NCBI RefSeq assembly: GCF_003337415.1
Contig: NZ_QPJT01000001.1
Location: forward strand, 186,001-250,000
Length of the DNA: 64,000 bases
Source of the DNA: Anaerobacterium chartisolvens
GTDB taxonomy: Bacteria > Bacillota > Clostridia > Acetivibrionales > DSM-27016
Direction: 5' to 3'
In this document: positions 16,734 to 25,609 of the stretch, one piece after another
Layout of the letters: the number at the start of each line of letters is the position of its first letter
Position numbering within the stretch: position 1 is the stretch's first letter
Position numbers and translations under genes: made by a program
Notes under the pieces: generated by a model
The model's database searches: none
What the model saw: the letters and a program-made list of their open reading frames with translations, nothing else
Told to the model about the DNA's origin: nothing

Positions 16734-17342
16734 TTATATTCTCCTTGCTCTGGATTTAACCATTCTTTTTTCTCCCTGCTCAAGGAGCACATCAAAGCCT
16801 ATTGCAAGTATAGACAAAGGTATTGCCCCCCAAAGTATCATTTTCACATCCCCCATCTGAACTCCTCTGTATATAAAATTCCCCAGGCCGCCTGAGCCTA
16901 TAAACACACCTATTGTCGCAACTCCCAGAGCAGTTACCACCGCCACGCGTATCCCTGAAAAAATTATCGGCATTGCTATAGGTATTTTAACCTTGAACAG
17001 TAGCTGAAGCCTTGTCATTCCCATGCCTGTACCCGCTTCTGTCAGGCTTTTGTCCACTCCTGTAATTCCAACATAGGTATTTCTTACTATGGGAAGAAAG
17101 GAATACATGAACAGTGCGACAACGGCCGGCGTATTCCCCAGCCCGAATACCATCATCAATACGGCCAGAAGAGCAAGCGAGGGAATGGTCTGTATAATAT
17201 CGGCTACAGACATTACTACTCCCGCTACAGCCTTATGCCGTGAAATAACAATGCCCACAGCTATTCCTACAATTATGGCAATGGCAACTCCCTCAAAGGT
17301 AATTCGCAGATGCTCATACGTCGACATAAATATTTGCGACAT
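16734..17342 (-). CDS. Osmoprotectant ABC transporter permease
   Basis: About 202 residues with five to six transmembrane helices and the binding-protein-dependent permease EAA-like loop (TEAGTGMGMTRLQLLFKVKIP). OpuC-type permease of the betaine/carnitine/choline family. The ATG at 17342 is preferred to the GTG at 17351 because GGGGGG then lies 8 bp away. It is related to, but distinct from, the permease directly upstream; the pair probably forms the heterodimeric channel. Confidence 0.85.
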   Translation of the reverse strand: MSQIFMSTYEHLRITFEGVAIAIIVGIAVGIVISRHKAVAGVVMSVADIIQTIPSLALLAVLMMVFGLGNTPAVVALFMYSFLPIVRNTYVGITGVDKSLTEAGTGMGMTRLQLLFKVKIPIAMPIIFSGIRVAVVTALGVATIGVFIGSGGLGNFIYRGVQMGDVKMILWGAIPLSILAIGFDVLLEQGEKRMVKSRARRI

Positions 17343-17357
17343 TCTTTCCACCCCCCT

Positions 17358-17996
17358 CTAATTTCTAAGTCCCTTTGGAGTAACAGCCTTCTGCAAGCCC
17401 CCTATAACCGCCCCCATCAGAACAGCAAGTATACATGCGGGTATTGCGCCCGAGAGTATCATATTGTAATTATAGGTTTGAAGCCCTGTAAATATTAAGT
17501 CTCCAAGCCCTCCCGCATTTATAAGAGCCGCAATTGTAGCCCAGCTTATAATATAAACTGTGGATATTCTTATTCCGGCAATTATTACAGGCAGTGCAAG
17601 AGGCAGCTCTACATTTGTAAGAATTTGAAAATTGCTCATTCCCATGCCTCTCGATGCCTCAACATATTTCTGCTCCACCTCCTGTATTCCGGTGTAGGTG
17701 TTGCGTAAAATAGGAAGTATTGAGTAAAGCACCATAACAATCAACCCCGTCTGGATTCCGATTCCCAGAAGCGGCATTGCCAACCCGAACAGGACAAGGC
17801 TGGGGATCGTCTGAATAATGCCCACGGCAGCCATTACAGGCTTTGCAATTCTTTTCTTTCTGGTAAGCCATATCCCTAAAGGAATTGCTATTAATGCTCC
17901 AATCACGACAGACAGAACCGATATGAAAATGTGCTGCAGCGTAGCATCCAAGATCATCTGCTTTTGATTAACCATAAATTTTATTAATTCAACCAT
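17358..17996 (-). CDS. Osmoprotectant ABC transporter permease
   Basis: About 212 residues, six hydrophobic helices, and the EAA loop VEASRGMGMSNFQILTNVELP. OpuCB/OpuCD-type. It overlaps the end of the ATPase gene by a few bases, which indicates translational coupling; the ATG at 17996 has AAAGGA at normal distance. Confidence 0.85.
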   Translation of the reverse strand: MVELIKFMVNQKQMILDATLQHIFISVLSVVIGALIAIPLGIWLTRKKRIAKPVMAAVGIIQTIPSLVLFGLAMPLLGIGIQTGLIVMVLYSILPILRNTYTGIQEVEQKYVEASRGMGMSNFQILTNVELPLALPVIIAGIRISTVYIISWATIAALINAGGLGDLIFTGLQTYNYNMILSGAIPACILAVLMGAVIGGLQKAVTPKGLRN

Positions 17997-19116
17997 TTTC
18001 ATTTCCTTTCCAAACGATGTCTGCCAGAGCTTTAACCATGCTTGTTTTAGTCACAATTCCCTTAACCCTGCCTTCATCGTCCACGGCTATAACAAAGCCC
18101 AGCCTTCCTGTAATGAGCATGTCAAAAGCGGTTTTTGCTTCAGCATCCGTTTTAACCACAGGAACCCCTCTCTCAACAAGCCCGCTTATATCCTTTCCCG
18201 TTTTACCAAGTTCCCTTATTTTGTCAATGGTGACTACTCCCTCCAGCCTCCCATTGTCGTCTGTCACAATAAGGGAGTCAACATTCTTCTGCCTCATAAG
18301 TGATATGCTTTCCGCCGTACCCTTGCTTTTCAAAACCGTCACAACATTGGGCTTCATAACATCCTCTACGGTCTGCAGCTCGGTATCGGTCTTTAGCCTG
18401 TGCTTGCCTATAAATTCAGCAACAAAATCATTAGCAGGATTTGCAAGCAGTTCCTCGGGGGAGTCCATCTGAATTATTTTTCCATCCTTCATTATTACTA
18501 TAATGTCCGCCATTTTCAGTGCTTCATCCATATCGTGAGTTACAAAAACGACAGTTTTATTAAGCTTTTTTTGTATCTTTTTAACCTCATCCTGAAGCGT
18601 TTCTCTGGTTATAGGATCCAACGCTCCAAAAGGTTCATCCATGAGGATAAGAGGAGGCTCTACCGCTAACGCCCTCAGTACTCCTATACGCTGCTGCTGT
18701 CCTCCGCTGAGCTCGGACGGATACCTGTTTATATACTCGTCGGGGTCCATGCCTACCAGCTCAAGCAGCTCGCGGGTTCTTTTCTTTCTTTTTTCCGAAG
18801 GCCATTTTAAAAGCCTTGGAACCACTTCTATATTCTGCGCGATTGTCATATTGGGAAATAAGCCTATCTGCTGTATTACATAACCTATTTTTCTCCTTAA
18901 AAGAACAGGATTTACCTTTGTAATTTCCTCTCCATCAATAAATATAGAGCCGGATGTAGGCTCTATAAGCCTGTTAATCATTTTAAGAGTTGTTGTTTTA
19001 CCGCAGCCGCTGGGTCCTATCAGCACAACAAATTTTCCCTTGTCTATCTCTAGATCCATTTCATCTATAACCGTTGTTTTATTATAGACCTTCCTCACAT
19101 TTTTCAGCTTTACCAT
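17989..19116 (-). CDS. opuCA: Osmoprotectant ABC transporter ATP-binding protein with CBS pair
   Basis: 375 residues: Walker A GPSGCGKT, signature LSGGQQQR, Walker B LILMDEPFGALD, then two CBS domains in the last 120 residues (VEDVMKPNVVTVLKSKGTAE and VVKTDAEAKTAFDM). In Listeria and Staphylococcus the CBS pair of OpuCA binds c-di-AMP and shuts down osmolyte uptake. First gene of the operon, with a good sigma-A-type promoter upstream. Confidence 0.92.
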   Translation of the reverse strand: MVKLKNVRKVYNKTTVIDEMDLEIDKGKFVVLIGPSGCGKTTTLKMINRLIEPTSGSIFIDGEEITKVNPVLLRRKIGYVIQQIGLFPNMTIAQNIEVVPRLLKWPSEKRKKRTRELLELVGMDPDEYINRYPSELSGGQQQRIGVLRALAVEPPLILMDEPFGALDPITRETLQDEVKKIQKKLNKTVVFVTHDMDEALKMADIIVIMKDGKIIQMDSPEELLANPANDFVAEFIGKHRLKTDTELQTVEDVMKPNVVTVLKSKGTAESISLMRQKNVDSLIVTDDNGRLEGVVTIDKIRELGKTGKDISGLVERGVPVVKTDAEAKTAFDMLITGRLGFVIAVDDEGRVKGIVTKTSMVKALADIVWKGNENG

Positions 19117-19205
19117 TAAAAACCACCTCTTCTACAAAAGCTTCGTCGTAAATAGGGCAATGATGTCTTTTTTTGCTCTAATGGATTAGAAATACCATGT
19201 AACTA

Positions 19206-19234
19206 ATAATATCAATCAGTAAAAACTTTGTCAA
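19206..19234 (-). promoter_or_regulatory. Promoter of the opuC operon
   Basis: TTGACA (19234-19229) and TATTAT (19211-19206) with exactly 17 bp between them, reading toward opuCA. Two TTGTCA-type boxes (19228 and near 19250) lie at and upstream of the -35 and could be part of a repressor site; this is not established. Nothing else is seen in the gap 19117-19443 apart from the terminator at its left end. Confidence 0.7.
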
Positions 19235-19350
19235 CCTCTCTAAGTTGTCACTAGTAAAAATATGGAATATGCTTGACTCGTCAATTATCTTATTAATCTT
19301 TATTAAGTATATCCTTTCATAAAATTATTTATTTACTTTAAAAAATATTA

Positions 19351-19391
19351 AAACCCCGGAGCAGGCTCTAAAACAGCCTATTCCGGGGTTC
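19351..19391. terminator. Terminator of the SLH gene
   Basis: ACCCCGGAGCAGGCT pairs with AGCCTATTCCGGGGT (one internal mismatch) around CTAAAAC; on the minus strand it is followed by TTTTAATATTTTTT. Confidence 0.85.
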
Positions 19392-19443
19392 TTTCCAATA
19401 GCTTCCCCTGGTCATAACATCACTAACTTAAATCAGGTGTGAC

Positions 19444-21435
19444 TCAGCTTTCGCCGGATGTGAAGTATACACGCTCATTTCCCGTGCCCGCCGAAGGAGT
19501 TCTTAACGTGCCGAACCCATCTGCATCGGCAGTGGCATAAAAGCTATAGCTCCCTGCCGCCGGAATAGTCCTTTCTTTCAAAATAAGTGCCACAGCCTCT
19601 CCATAGGAGAAATAAAGCCCCGTTACCGTTACCTTAGATCCGTCTCCGCTGTATGATACCTGGCCTGGATCAACATCTCCCATGTTTGTTTTTACCTGAT
19701 CCCCTGCTTGCGCTCTAAATCCTGAGGGCAGGCTGAATACTACTGTCCCGTTGGCAAGTGCTTCACCGGGATAGTAAATTAAAGCTATGTCTATATCGGC
19801 AGCACCTTCAGTACTGTTCTGAGGCGATATTGAAAGATAACCTGTAGCTGTGCTTCCTATGGTGTCCCCCGTAACAGTTACCGTAAAAAGGTCATATACA
19901 GACGCATAACCCTGCTTCGACGCCGTAACCTGTATCTGTGTCTGGCCTGCCTCAATGCCGTATATGCGTCCCGTGTCGGAGTCAACGTATGCAATTTCGG
20001 GGTTCATTGAAACATAGCTTAGTATGCAGCCGGAGGTAACACTTACGTTTGAGGCTCTGGATCTTCCCTTTGCAACCGAAACATCGTATGCCGTCAAGGA
20101 CAGCGATGACGAGCTGCTTGACGAAACAGATGAGCTTCCCTTAACGGACGCTCCTGCACTGTTTGAAATGGAAGACACCTTTGCGACGGCAGCTATACCT
20201 ACCGCAGAGCCCTTTGCAGTATTGCCCAGCCTTAAACTATTTACAAGTCCGCCGTCCACAGTAAGCACCGTCTTTGGCCCGTCAATATTCAAGTCCTTTA
20301 CTATTCCGCTCCTCGTCCTTATATTCATGCTTTCAGATTCCTTTTTTATATCAAGCCTTGCAATGGAACCGTCGGTTAAGATCCTTGCCCCACCCGAATA
20401 TACATTTACCGTACCGAATTCACCGTCAAACCTTATTTCCTGCCCGTAAGGGATTTTATCCAAAAGCTCGACGCTGTCAAATCCCTTGAGCTTAACCTCA
20501 TACTCCTCCAATATTGCGCCCGAATTGAGACGTACTGTGCTTACGGTTGTCATCCCTTCCGCTACAAGCCTTATTTTGCCGTCCTTCTTTGAAACTATTA
20601 CATTACCGGCAAGCCTGGAATTTCTTATTATAATACTGTTTCTTCCTCCGCCGCGTATTATTGTCCTTCCCTTTACAGTCACATTGTCGAGGGTGACATC
20701 GCCATCCCCCACTCCCTCCGTGATATACAGGTCTCCGTCAACGGTAGTATCCTTAAGAGTCACATCCTTTGTATTAACCACGGCATTACTGGTGCAATAA
20801 AGCTTATATGTGCCGGATGAATTGAAAAGCCCGCTCATTATCTTGTCAAGCATAACGGCTGTCTCCGCTCTTGTCACGTTGGAGTACGGAGAGAAGCTTC
20901 CGTCCGATCTCGCCGCAATAAAGCCCTTTTCAGTAAACGCGCTGACAGCATCCCTGCTTGCCGACGGAATTTTCGACATGTCGGAGTATTTATTCACCTC
21001 CGATGTGTTTTTGACCTCCAGCTCAAAAACCTTCGCAAGCATATCCACTGCATCAACTCTTGTCAATGCCTGCGACGGGTATATCTTATTGTTTCTATCC
21101 GCCTTTATATAACCTGCCGCTATAGCCTTTGCAACCTCCGCGCCATTGTCCGAGCCTGCAATGACATCTGCAAATTTGTTCTCAGATTTGTCGGTATAAT
21201 TGAAAATACTGTTTATCATTGCAATAAACTCAATTCTTTTTATGGCGTCGTCAGGCCTGAACTTTCCTGCGGGCTGTTCCTTTAAAACCCCTTTAGAAAG
21301 CCAATTTTCAATTGATGCGGCAGCCCAGTGCCGAGATATATCCGACGGCTTTGCGTAGGCTGCCGTCCCGCTTATTAAAAAAAGGTACAGCAGCATGACC
21401 GCGACTGAGACCGACTTCATGAATTTTTTAGACAT
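19444..21435 (-). CDS. S-layer-homology surface protein with BIG2-like domain
   Basis: About 663 residues, exported. A signal peptide (VAVMLLYLFLISGTAAYA) leads into three N-terminal SLH repeats (DISRHWAAASIENWLSKG; VAKAIAAGYIKADRNNKIYP; AFTEKGFIAARSDGSFSPYSNVTRAE) that anchor it to cell-wall polymers. A long beta-helix-like middle follows (DGDLYITEGVGDGDVTLDNV; IIIRNSRLAGNVIVS), then a Ser-rich linker near residue 440 and a BIG2-like Ig domain (YDVSVAKGRSRASNVSV). Role: cell-surface structural or binding protein; ligand unknown. The ATG at 21435 gives a normal signal peptide; the frame opens at 21462. Own terminator. Confidence 0.85.
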   Translation of the reverse strand: MSKKFMKSVSVAVMLLYLFLISGTAAYAKPSDISRHWAAASIENWLSKGVLKEQPAGKFRPDDAIKRIEFIAMINSIFNYTDKSENKFADVIAGSDNGAEVAKAIAAGYIKADRNNKIYPSQALTRVDAVDMLAKVFELEVKNTSEVNKYSDMSKIPSASRDAVSAFTEKGFIAARSDGSFSPYSNVTRAETAVMLDKIMSGLFNSSGTYKLYCTSNAVVNTKDVTLKDTTVDGDLYITEGVGDGDVTLDNVTVKGRTIIRGGGRNSIIIRNSRLAGNVIVSKKDGKIRLVAEGMTTVSTVRLNSGAILEEYEVKLKGFDSVELLDKIPYGQEIRFDGEFGTVNVYSGGARILTDGSIARLDIKKESESMNIRTRSGIVKDLNIDGPKTVLTVDGGLVNSLRLGNTAKGSAVGIAAVAKVSSISNSAGASVKGSSSVSSSSSSSLSLTAYDVSVAKGRSRASNVSVTSGCILSYVSMNPEIAYVDSDTGRIYGIEAGQTQIQVTASKQGYASVYDLFTVTVTGDTIGSTATGYLSISPQNSTEGAADIDIALIYYPGEALANGTVVFSLPSGFRAQAGDQVKTNMGDVDPGQVSYSGDGSKVTVTGLYFSYGEAVALILKERTIPAAGSYSFYATADADGFGTLRTPSAGTGNERVYFTSGES

Positions 21436-21554
21436 GTCAATAACCCCCGATTCTAAAGCCATTTAATATATTATACAAAAACCGTGAAATATAAACACAG
21501 CATCAATTTTTATATCGGCATCCTGCGATATAATTTTATATATGTATATAGGAT

Positions 21555-21739
21555 GCAATAAAGATTTTACAAACATAGAGGATATAATTGCTTACAGAAA
21601 TTTTTAATAGCAACGAAAAGACGCCTTGCTGGGAAATGTCTCACGGGTATGTCATCAGGCGCTTTTCTTAGATGTATTCCTTACGGGTCAAAAAAATTTC
21701 TTTCATCAAATTATATCCTCCATGTAAAATCTTTATTGC
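21555..21739 (-). repeat. Dispersed palindromic element, copy D (full length, 185 bp)
   Basis: Terminal repeats GCAATAAAGATTTTACA at both ends, flanked by TATATA-rich DNA. The 12-codon mini-ORF lies on the minus strand (21706-21668, MKEIFLTRKEYI) behind GGAGG. On the plus strand a 27-codon frame starts at a TTG (MLTEIFNSNEKTPC...). An extra degenerate terminal repeat (CGATAAAGATTTTAC) sits at 21751-21765, immediately before the M29 stop codon. Together with AT-rich flanks this makes up the gap 21436-21770. Confidence 0.85.
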
Positions 21740-21770
21740 TAAATATGTAACGATAAAGATTTTACTATGT

Positions 21771-22886
21771 TTAAATCAACTCTTCAGGGTTCAAGCAGTG
21801 GAGCTCTTGCGGCACAAAAACTCCGTCCCTGCGTATAAGCGTATCATCAAACCATATTTCCCCTCCCCCATACTCGGGTCTCTGTATAAGCACAAGATCC
21901 CAATGTATGGCGGATTTATTTCCATTATCACACTCATCATAGCAGCTACCGGGGGTAAAGTGAAGGCTTCCCTTTATCTTTTCGTCAAACAGGGTATCCT
22001 TCATTGGTGCTTCAATAAAGGGGTTGACTCCTATTGCAAACTCCCCTACATGTCTGGCTCCCTCATCGGTATCAAATATTTCGTTAATTCTTATGCTGTT
22101 ATTGGCGGTTGCTTTTACTATTTTCCCGTTTTTAAACTCCAGCCGTATGTCCTGAAAGATAACTCCCTGATACACCGCAGGAGTATTATAGGTAATCACG
22201 CCATTGACAGACTCCCTTACGGGAGCCGTAAATACTTCTCCATCCGGTATATTCATTTTGCCGTCACATTTAATTGCAGGCAGATCCTTTATTGAAAATG
22301 TCAGATCGGTGCCATTACCCGTTATCCTCACCTTATCCGTTCTTTCCATAACTCTTACAAGACTGTCCATCGCCTTTGACATCTTGGAGTAATCAAGATT
22401 GCAAACCTTAAAGTAAAAATCCTCAAAGGCTTCGGTGGACATACCGGCAAGCTGGGCCATTGAGCTGTTGGGGTACCTCATAACACACCACCTTGTAAAT
22501 TTAACACGCTGGTCTGAGTGCAGAGGCTTCTGATAATACGCTGAATACAGCTTCATTTTATCGGATGGCACATCCCCCATTTCACTTGCATTCTGTCCCG
22601 CCCTTATTCCAACATAGGCCTTCATGCTTTTCATCCTCGCCACTTCAAAGGCCGCCATATCCTCTATCTGCTTCTGGCTGCATTCGCTTAAAAGCACCCG
22701 TGTAATTTCAGGGTCCTTAATTGTAGCAAATGGCACTCCTCCGGCCTTATATGCCGCTCTTATCATAGCCTGCACAATAGCAGGCTCATTTCCTATCACT
22801 TCTATAAGAATTTCCTCTCCCGGCTTAAGCCCTACGGAATAATTTATAATGTTCCCGGCAAGCTTTTCTATACGGGAATCCTTCAT
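21771..22886 (-). CDS. M29-family aminopeptidase
   Basis: 371 residues of the thermophilic-aminopeptidase (AmpS/PepS) family, metallo-exopeptidases with two metal ions. Likely metal and catalytic positions are in DGEVFTAPVRESVNG, GEFAIGVNP, SLHFTPGSCYDE and SAIHWDLVLI. It follows pepF with a 4-bp overlap (ATGA), so an endopeptidase and an aminopeptidase are co-expressed, consistent with cytosolic peptide recycling. GGAGGGG ribosome binding site. Confidence 0.9.
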   Translation of the reverse strand: MKDSRIEKLAGNIINYSVGLKPGEEILIEVIGNEPAIVQAMIRAAYKAGGVPFATIKDPEITRVLLSECSQKQIEDMAAFEVARMKSMKAYVGIRAGQNASEMGDVPSDKMKLYSAYYQKPLHSDQRVKFTRWCVMRYPNSSMAQLAGMSTEAFEDFYFKVCNLDYSKMSKAMDSLVRVMERTDKVRITGNGTDLTFSIKDLPAIKCDGKMNIPDGEVFTAPVRESVNGVITYNTPAVYQGVIFQDIRLEFKNGKIVKATANNSIRINEIFDTDEGARHVGEFAIGVNPFIEAPMKDTLFDEKIKGSLHFTPGSCYDECDNGNKSAIHWDLVLIQRPEYGGGEIWFDDTLIRRDGVFVPQELHCLNPEELI

Positions 22887-24691
22887 ATAATCCCCTCCAG
22901 TTCATTTAATATTTCTTCAAACACATTTAAAGCATCCTGTATAGGCTGGGGAGTGGAAAGATCGACCCCAGCCCTTTTGAGGAGCTCTATGGGATAGTCC
23001 GAGCCTCCGCTTTCTAAGAAGCTTATGTACCTGCTTACCGCCGGACCGCCCTCTTCCAGAATCTGCCGCGAAAGAGAGGTTGCCGCTGAAAACCCCGTAG
23101 CATACTTATATACATAGAAGCTTGTATAGAAGTGGGGAATTCTTGCCCATTCTATATCAATATCCTGATCCACCACAACCTCATTGCCAAAATATTTCAT
23201 ATTAAGCCCCCTGTATGTTTCGGAAAGCATTTCAGTTGTGAGAGCCTCTCCCTGCTCCGCTTTTTCATGAACAAGCTTTTCAAATTCCGCAAACATTACC
23301 TGCCTGAATACAGTCCCTCTGAATTCCTCCAGATAGTGGTTGAGAAGATATGCCTTTTCCCTGTTGTCCCTTGTGTTTGCCAGCATATGCCTCATAAGGA
23401 GGGATTCATTTACCGTGGAAGCAACCTCCGCCACAAATATTTTGTATTCCGAATAAATATAGGGCTGGGTTTTATTAGTATAAAAGGAATGCAGAGCATG
23501 ACCCATTTCGTGAGCTACTGTATAAACGTCGTTTATAGTCCCCTGATAATTGAGAAGCACATAAGGGTGCGTTCCGTAAGTGCCCCATGAATATGCGCCC
23601 CCCGTTTTCCCCTCATTTTCGTAGACATCTATCCAGCCTGTGTCAAACCCCTGCTTCAAATACCCTGCATACTCTTCTCCCAGAGGCATAAGCCCTTTTT
23701 GCACCATGCTTAAGGCATCACTATACGGTATGCTTTTTTCGGGCTCCTCCACAATAGGCACATACAGGTCGTACATATGCAGCTCTTCAAGCTTTAACGC
23801 CTTTTTCCTGAGTCTTAAATATCTGTGTAGAAGGTGAAGGTTACTATTCACCGTCTTGATCAGGTTATCATATATGTCGGTGGTTATATTATCAGAATCA
23901 AGAGATGCCTCAAGAGACGAGCCGTATTTTCTTACGGTGGTATAAAACCTGTTCTTTTTTACATTTCCGCTGAAGGATGCCGCAAGGGTATTGATATTCT
24001 TTTTGTACGAGCTGTACATAGCATGGAAGGCATCCTCTCTTACCCTTCTGTCCTTGCTTTCTAAAAGCCTTACATACCTGCCCTTTGTCAATTCCACCTC
24101 GTTTCCTTCTTCATCCTTTATAAAGGGAAATTTTATATCGGCGTTATTAAACATGGAAAATATGTCGTGGGAGGCATGAAGAGGCTCTGAAGCAAGCGCG
24201 AGAAGCTGCTCCTGCTCGTCGGACAGTATGTGCTTTTTTTGTCTCAAAAGCTCATTAATATAGTGCCTGTATACCCACAGTCCCTTATTGCTGTCCATAA
24301 ATTCCTTCAGCGTATCCTCGGGTATTGATATTATCTCGGGAACTATAAAGGATATAGCCGCGTATACCTCAGTGGAGAGTGCCGACGCTCTTTCCGTCAG
24401 GGCCTGATATACCGCATCCGCATTGTTTTCATCCCTCTTCATCCTTGAATACACAAACAGCCTGTCATTGAGTGAGGTCAGCTCATCGCAGAGCGTCAGG
24501 CAGGCAAGCAGCCTGTCTGTGGTTTCTCCCAGAGTCCCCTTACAGGAAACTATCTCACCCGAAAGTCTTTTAACTGTTTTAAAGTCCTGCTCCCACTTGT
24601 CAATGCTGTCATAAATATCCTCAAGCCTCCATTTGTATTGCCCGTCTATTTCCTCTCTTTTGGGAAGCTTGTTGGTCTTGGTCTGCTGCAT
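22883..24691 (-). CDS. pepF: Oligoendopeptidase F
   Basis: 602 residues, the usual length of PepF (M3B). The zinc motif HEMGHALHS lies near residue 390, and the downstream glutamate in a FVAEVASTVNE helix. It cleaves oligopeptides in the cytoplasm. First gene of an operon with the M29 aminopeptidase. AGGAGG ribosome binding site. Confidence 0.95.
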   Translation of the reverse strand: MQQTKTNKLPKREEIDGQYKWRLEDIYDSIDKWEQDFKTVKRLSGEIVSCKGTLGETTDRLLACLTLCDELTSLNDRLFVYSRMKRDENNADAVYQALTERASALSTEVYAAISFIVPEIISIPEDTLKEFMDSNKGLWVYRHYINELLRQKKHILSDEQEQLLALASEPLHASHDIFSMFNNADIKFPFIKDEEGNEVELTKGRYVRLLESKDRRVREDAFHAMYSSYKKNINTLAASFSGNVKKNRFYTTVRKYGSSLEASLDSDNITTDIYDNLIKTVNSNLHLLHRYLRLRKKALKLEELHMYDLYVPIVEEPEKSIPYSDALSMVQKGLMPLGEEYAGYLKQGFDTGWIDVYENEGKTGGAYSWGTYGTHPYVLLNYQGTINDVYTVAHEMGHALHSFYTNKTQPYIYSEYKIFVAEVASTVNESLLMRHMLANTRDNREKAYLLNHYLEEFRGTVFRQVMFAEFEKLVHEKAEQGEALTTEMLSETYRGLNMKYFGNEVVVDQDIDIEWARIPHFYTSFYVYKYATGFSAATSLSRQILEEGGPAVSRYISFLESGGSDYPIELLKRAGVDLSTPQPIQDALNVFEEILNELEGII

Positions 24692-24951
24692 CTTACTACC
24701 TCCTACTCCTATTATAATTGAAACCCTCTAAAGCAAAGAATGTGCTTATATCAATCGAATAAAATTCTCTTTCCATATTATACCCTAACGTCTAAAGTTT
24801 TACCAATATATTAATGCTAAATTTTTACTGTTATTTTTCATTACATTCAGTTTAACCCGGCTCATTTTTTGACTTATTAAATTCAATGGCTTTGTCTTAA
24901 ATTTATGGTATAATAAAACCACCTATAAATCCTTTGGAGGTCTGCCATACT

Positions 24952-25605
24952 ATGAAAATAAAAAAGATTATTGATGTTTCCAGAAGAATTTATCCCGGTA
25001 TGGCGGTATGGCCGGGGGACAGCCCCGTAGAGATAGAAATAAACTCTTCCATTGAGAAGGGAGATGCCTGCAATGTTTCAAGCATAAAAATGGGTCTTCA
25101 CACAGGAACGCATATAGACGCTCCCTTTCATTTCATCAATGGAGGAAAACGCATCTCCTCTCTTAATCTGTCACATTACATAGGCACTGTTAAGGTTTTT
25201 GATCTGAAGGTTCAAGGCTTTATAGACAAAAGCAGCATAAGCCCTCTTCCGATTTTTGAAGGCGACACGGTTTTTTTAAAGACCCGAAACAGCCTCTTGC
25301 ATCAGACAGAGCCTTTCTGCAAGGATTTTATATATATTGAAGAATCGGCTGCGGCATACCTTGCGGAAAAGAAAATAAAAACCCTTGGTGTGGATTATCT
25401 TTCAATTGACGGATATTCATCCAGCGGATATTTATCCGACGGCCACCCTGCACACCACCTGCTTCTGTCTAATGAAATAGGCATAATAGAGGGCCTGTAC
25501 TTAAAAGATGTACAGGAGGGAGAATATTTTTTTTCGTGCCTGCCTCTTTCTATAGAAGACGCCGACGGTTCCCCCGTAAGAGCCGTACTTTTTGAAACGG
25601 AATAA
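24952..25605 (+). CDS. Cyclase-family metal-dependent hydrolase (kynurenine formamidase-like)
   Basis: 217 residues of the cyclase/formamidase family. The HTGTHIDAPFHF metal-binding signature is intact (residues about 48-59), preceded by GMAVWPGD and followed by GVDYLSIDG and a second His segment (HPAHHLLL). Family members hydrolyse formylkynurenine or similar amides; substrate here is unknown and no kynurenine genes are near. The ATG at 24952 follows GGAGG; a TATAAT box lies at 24909-24914. Its stop is only 4 bp from the convergent SLH gene. Confidence 0.85.
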   Translation: MKIKKIIDVSRRIYPGMAVWPGDSPVEIEINSSIEKGDACNVSSIKMGLHTGTHIDAPFHFINGGKRISSLNLSHYIGTVKVFDLKVQGFIDKSSISPLPIFEGDTVFLKTRNSLLHQTEPFCKDFIYIEESAAAYLAEKKIKTLGVDYLSIDGYSSSGYLSDGHPAHHLLLSNEIGIIEGLYLKDVQEGEYFFSCLPLSIEDADGSPVRAVLFETE

Positions 25606-25609
25606 ATCC

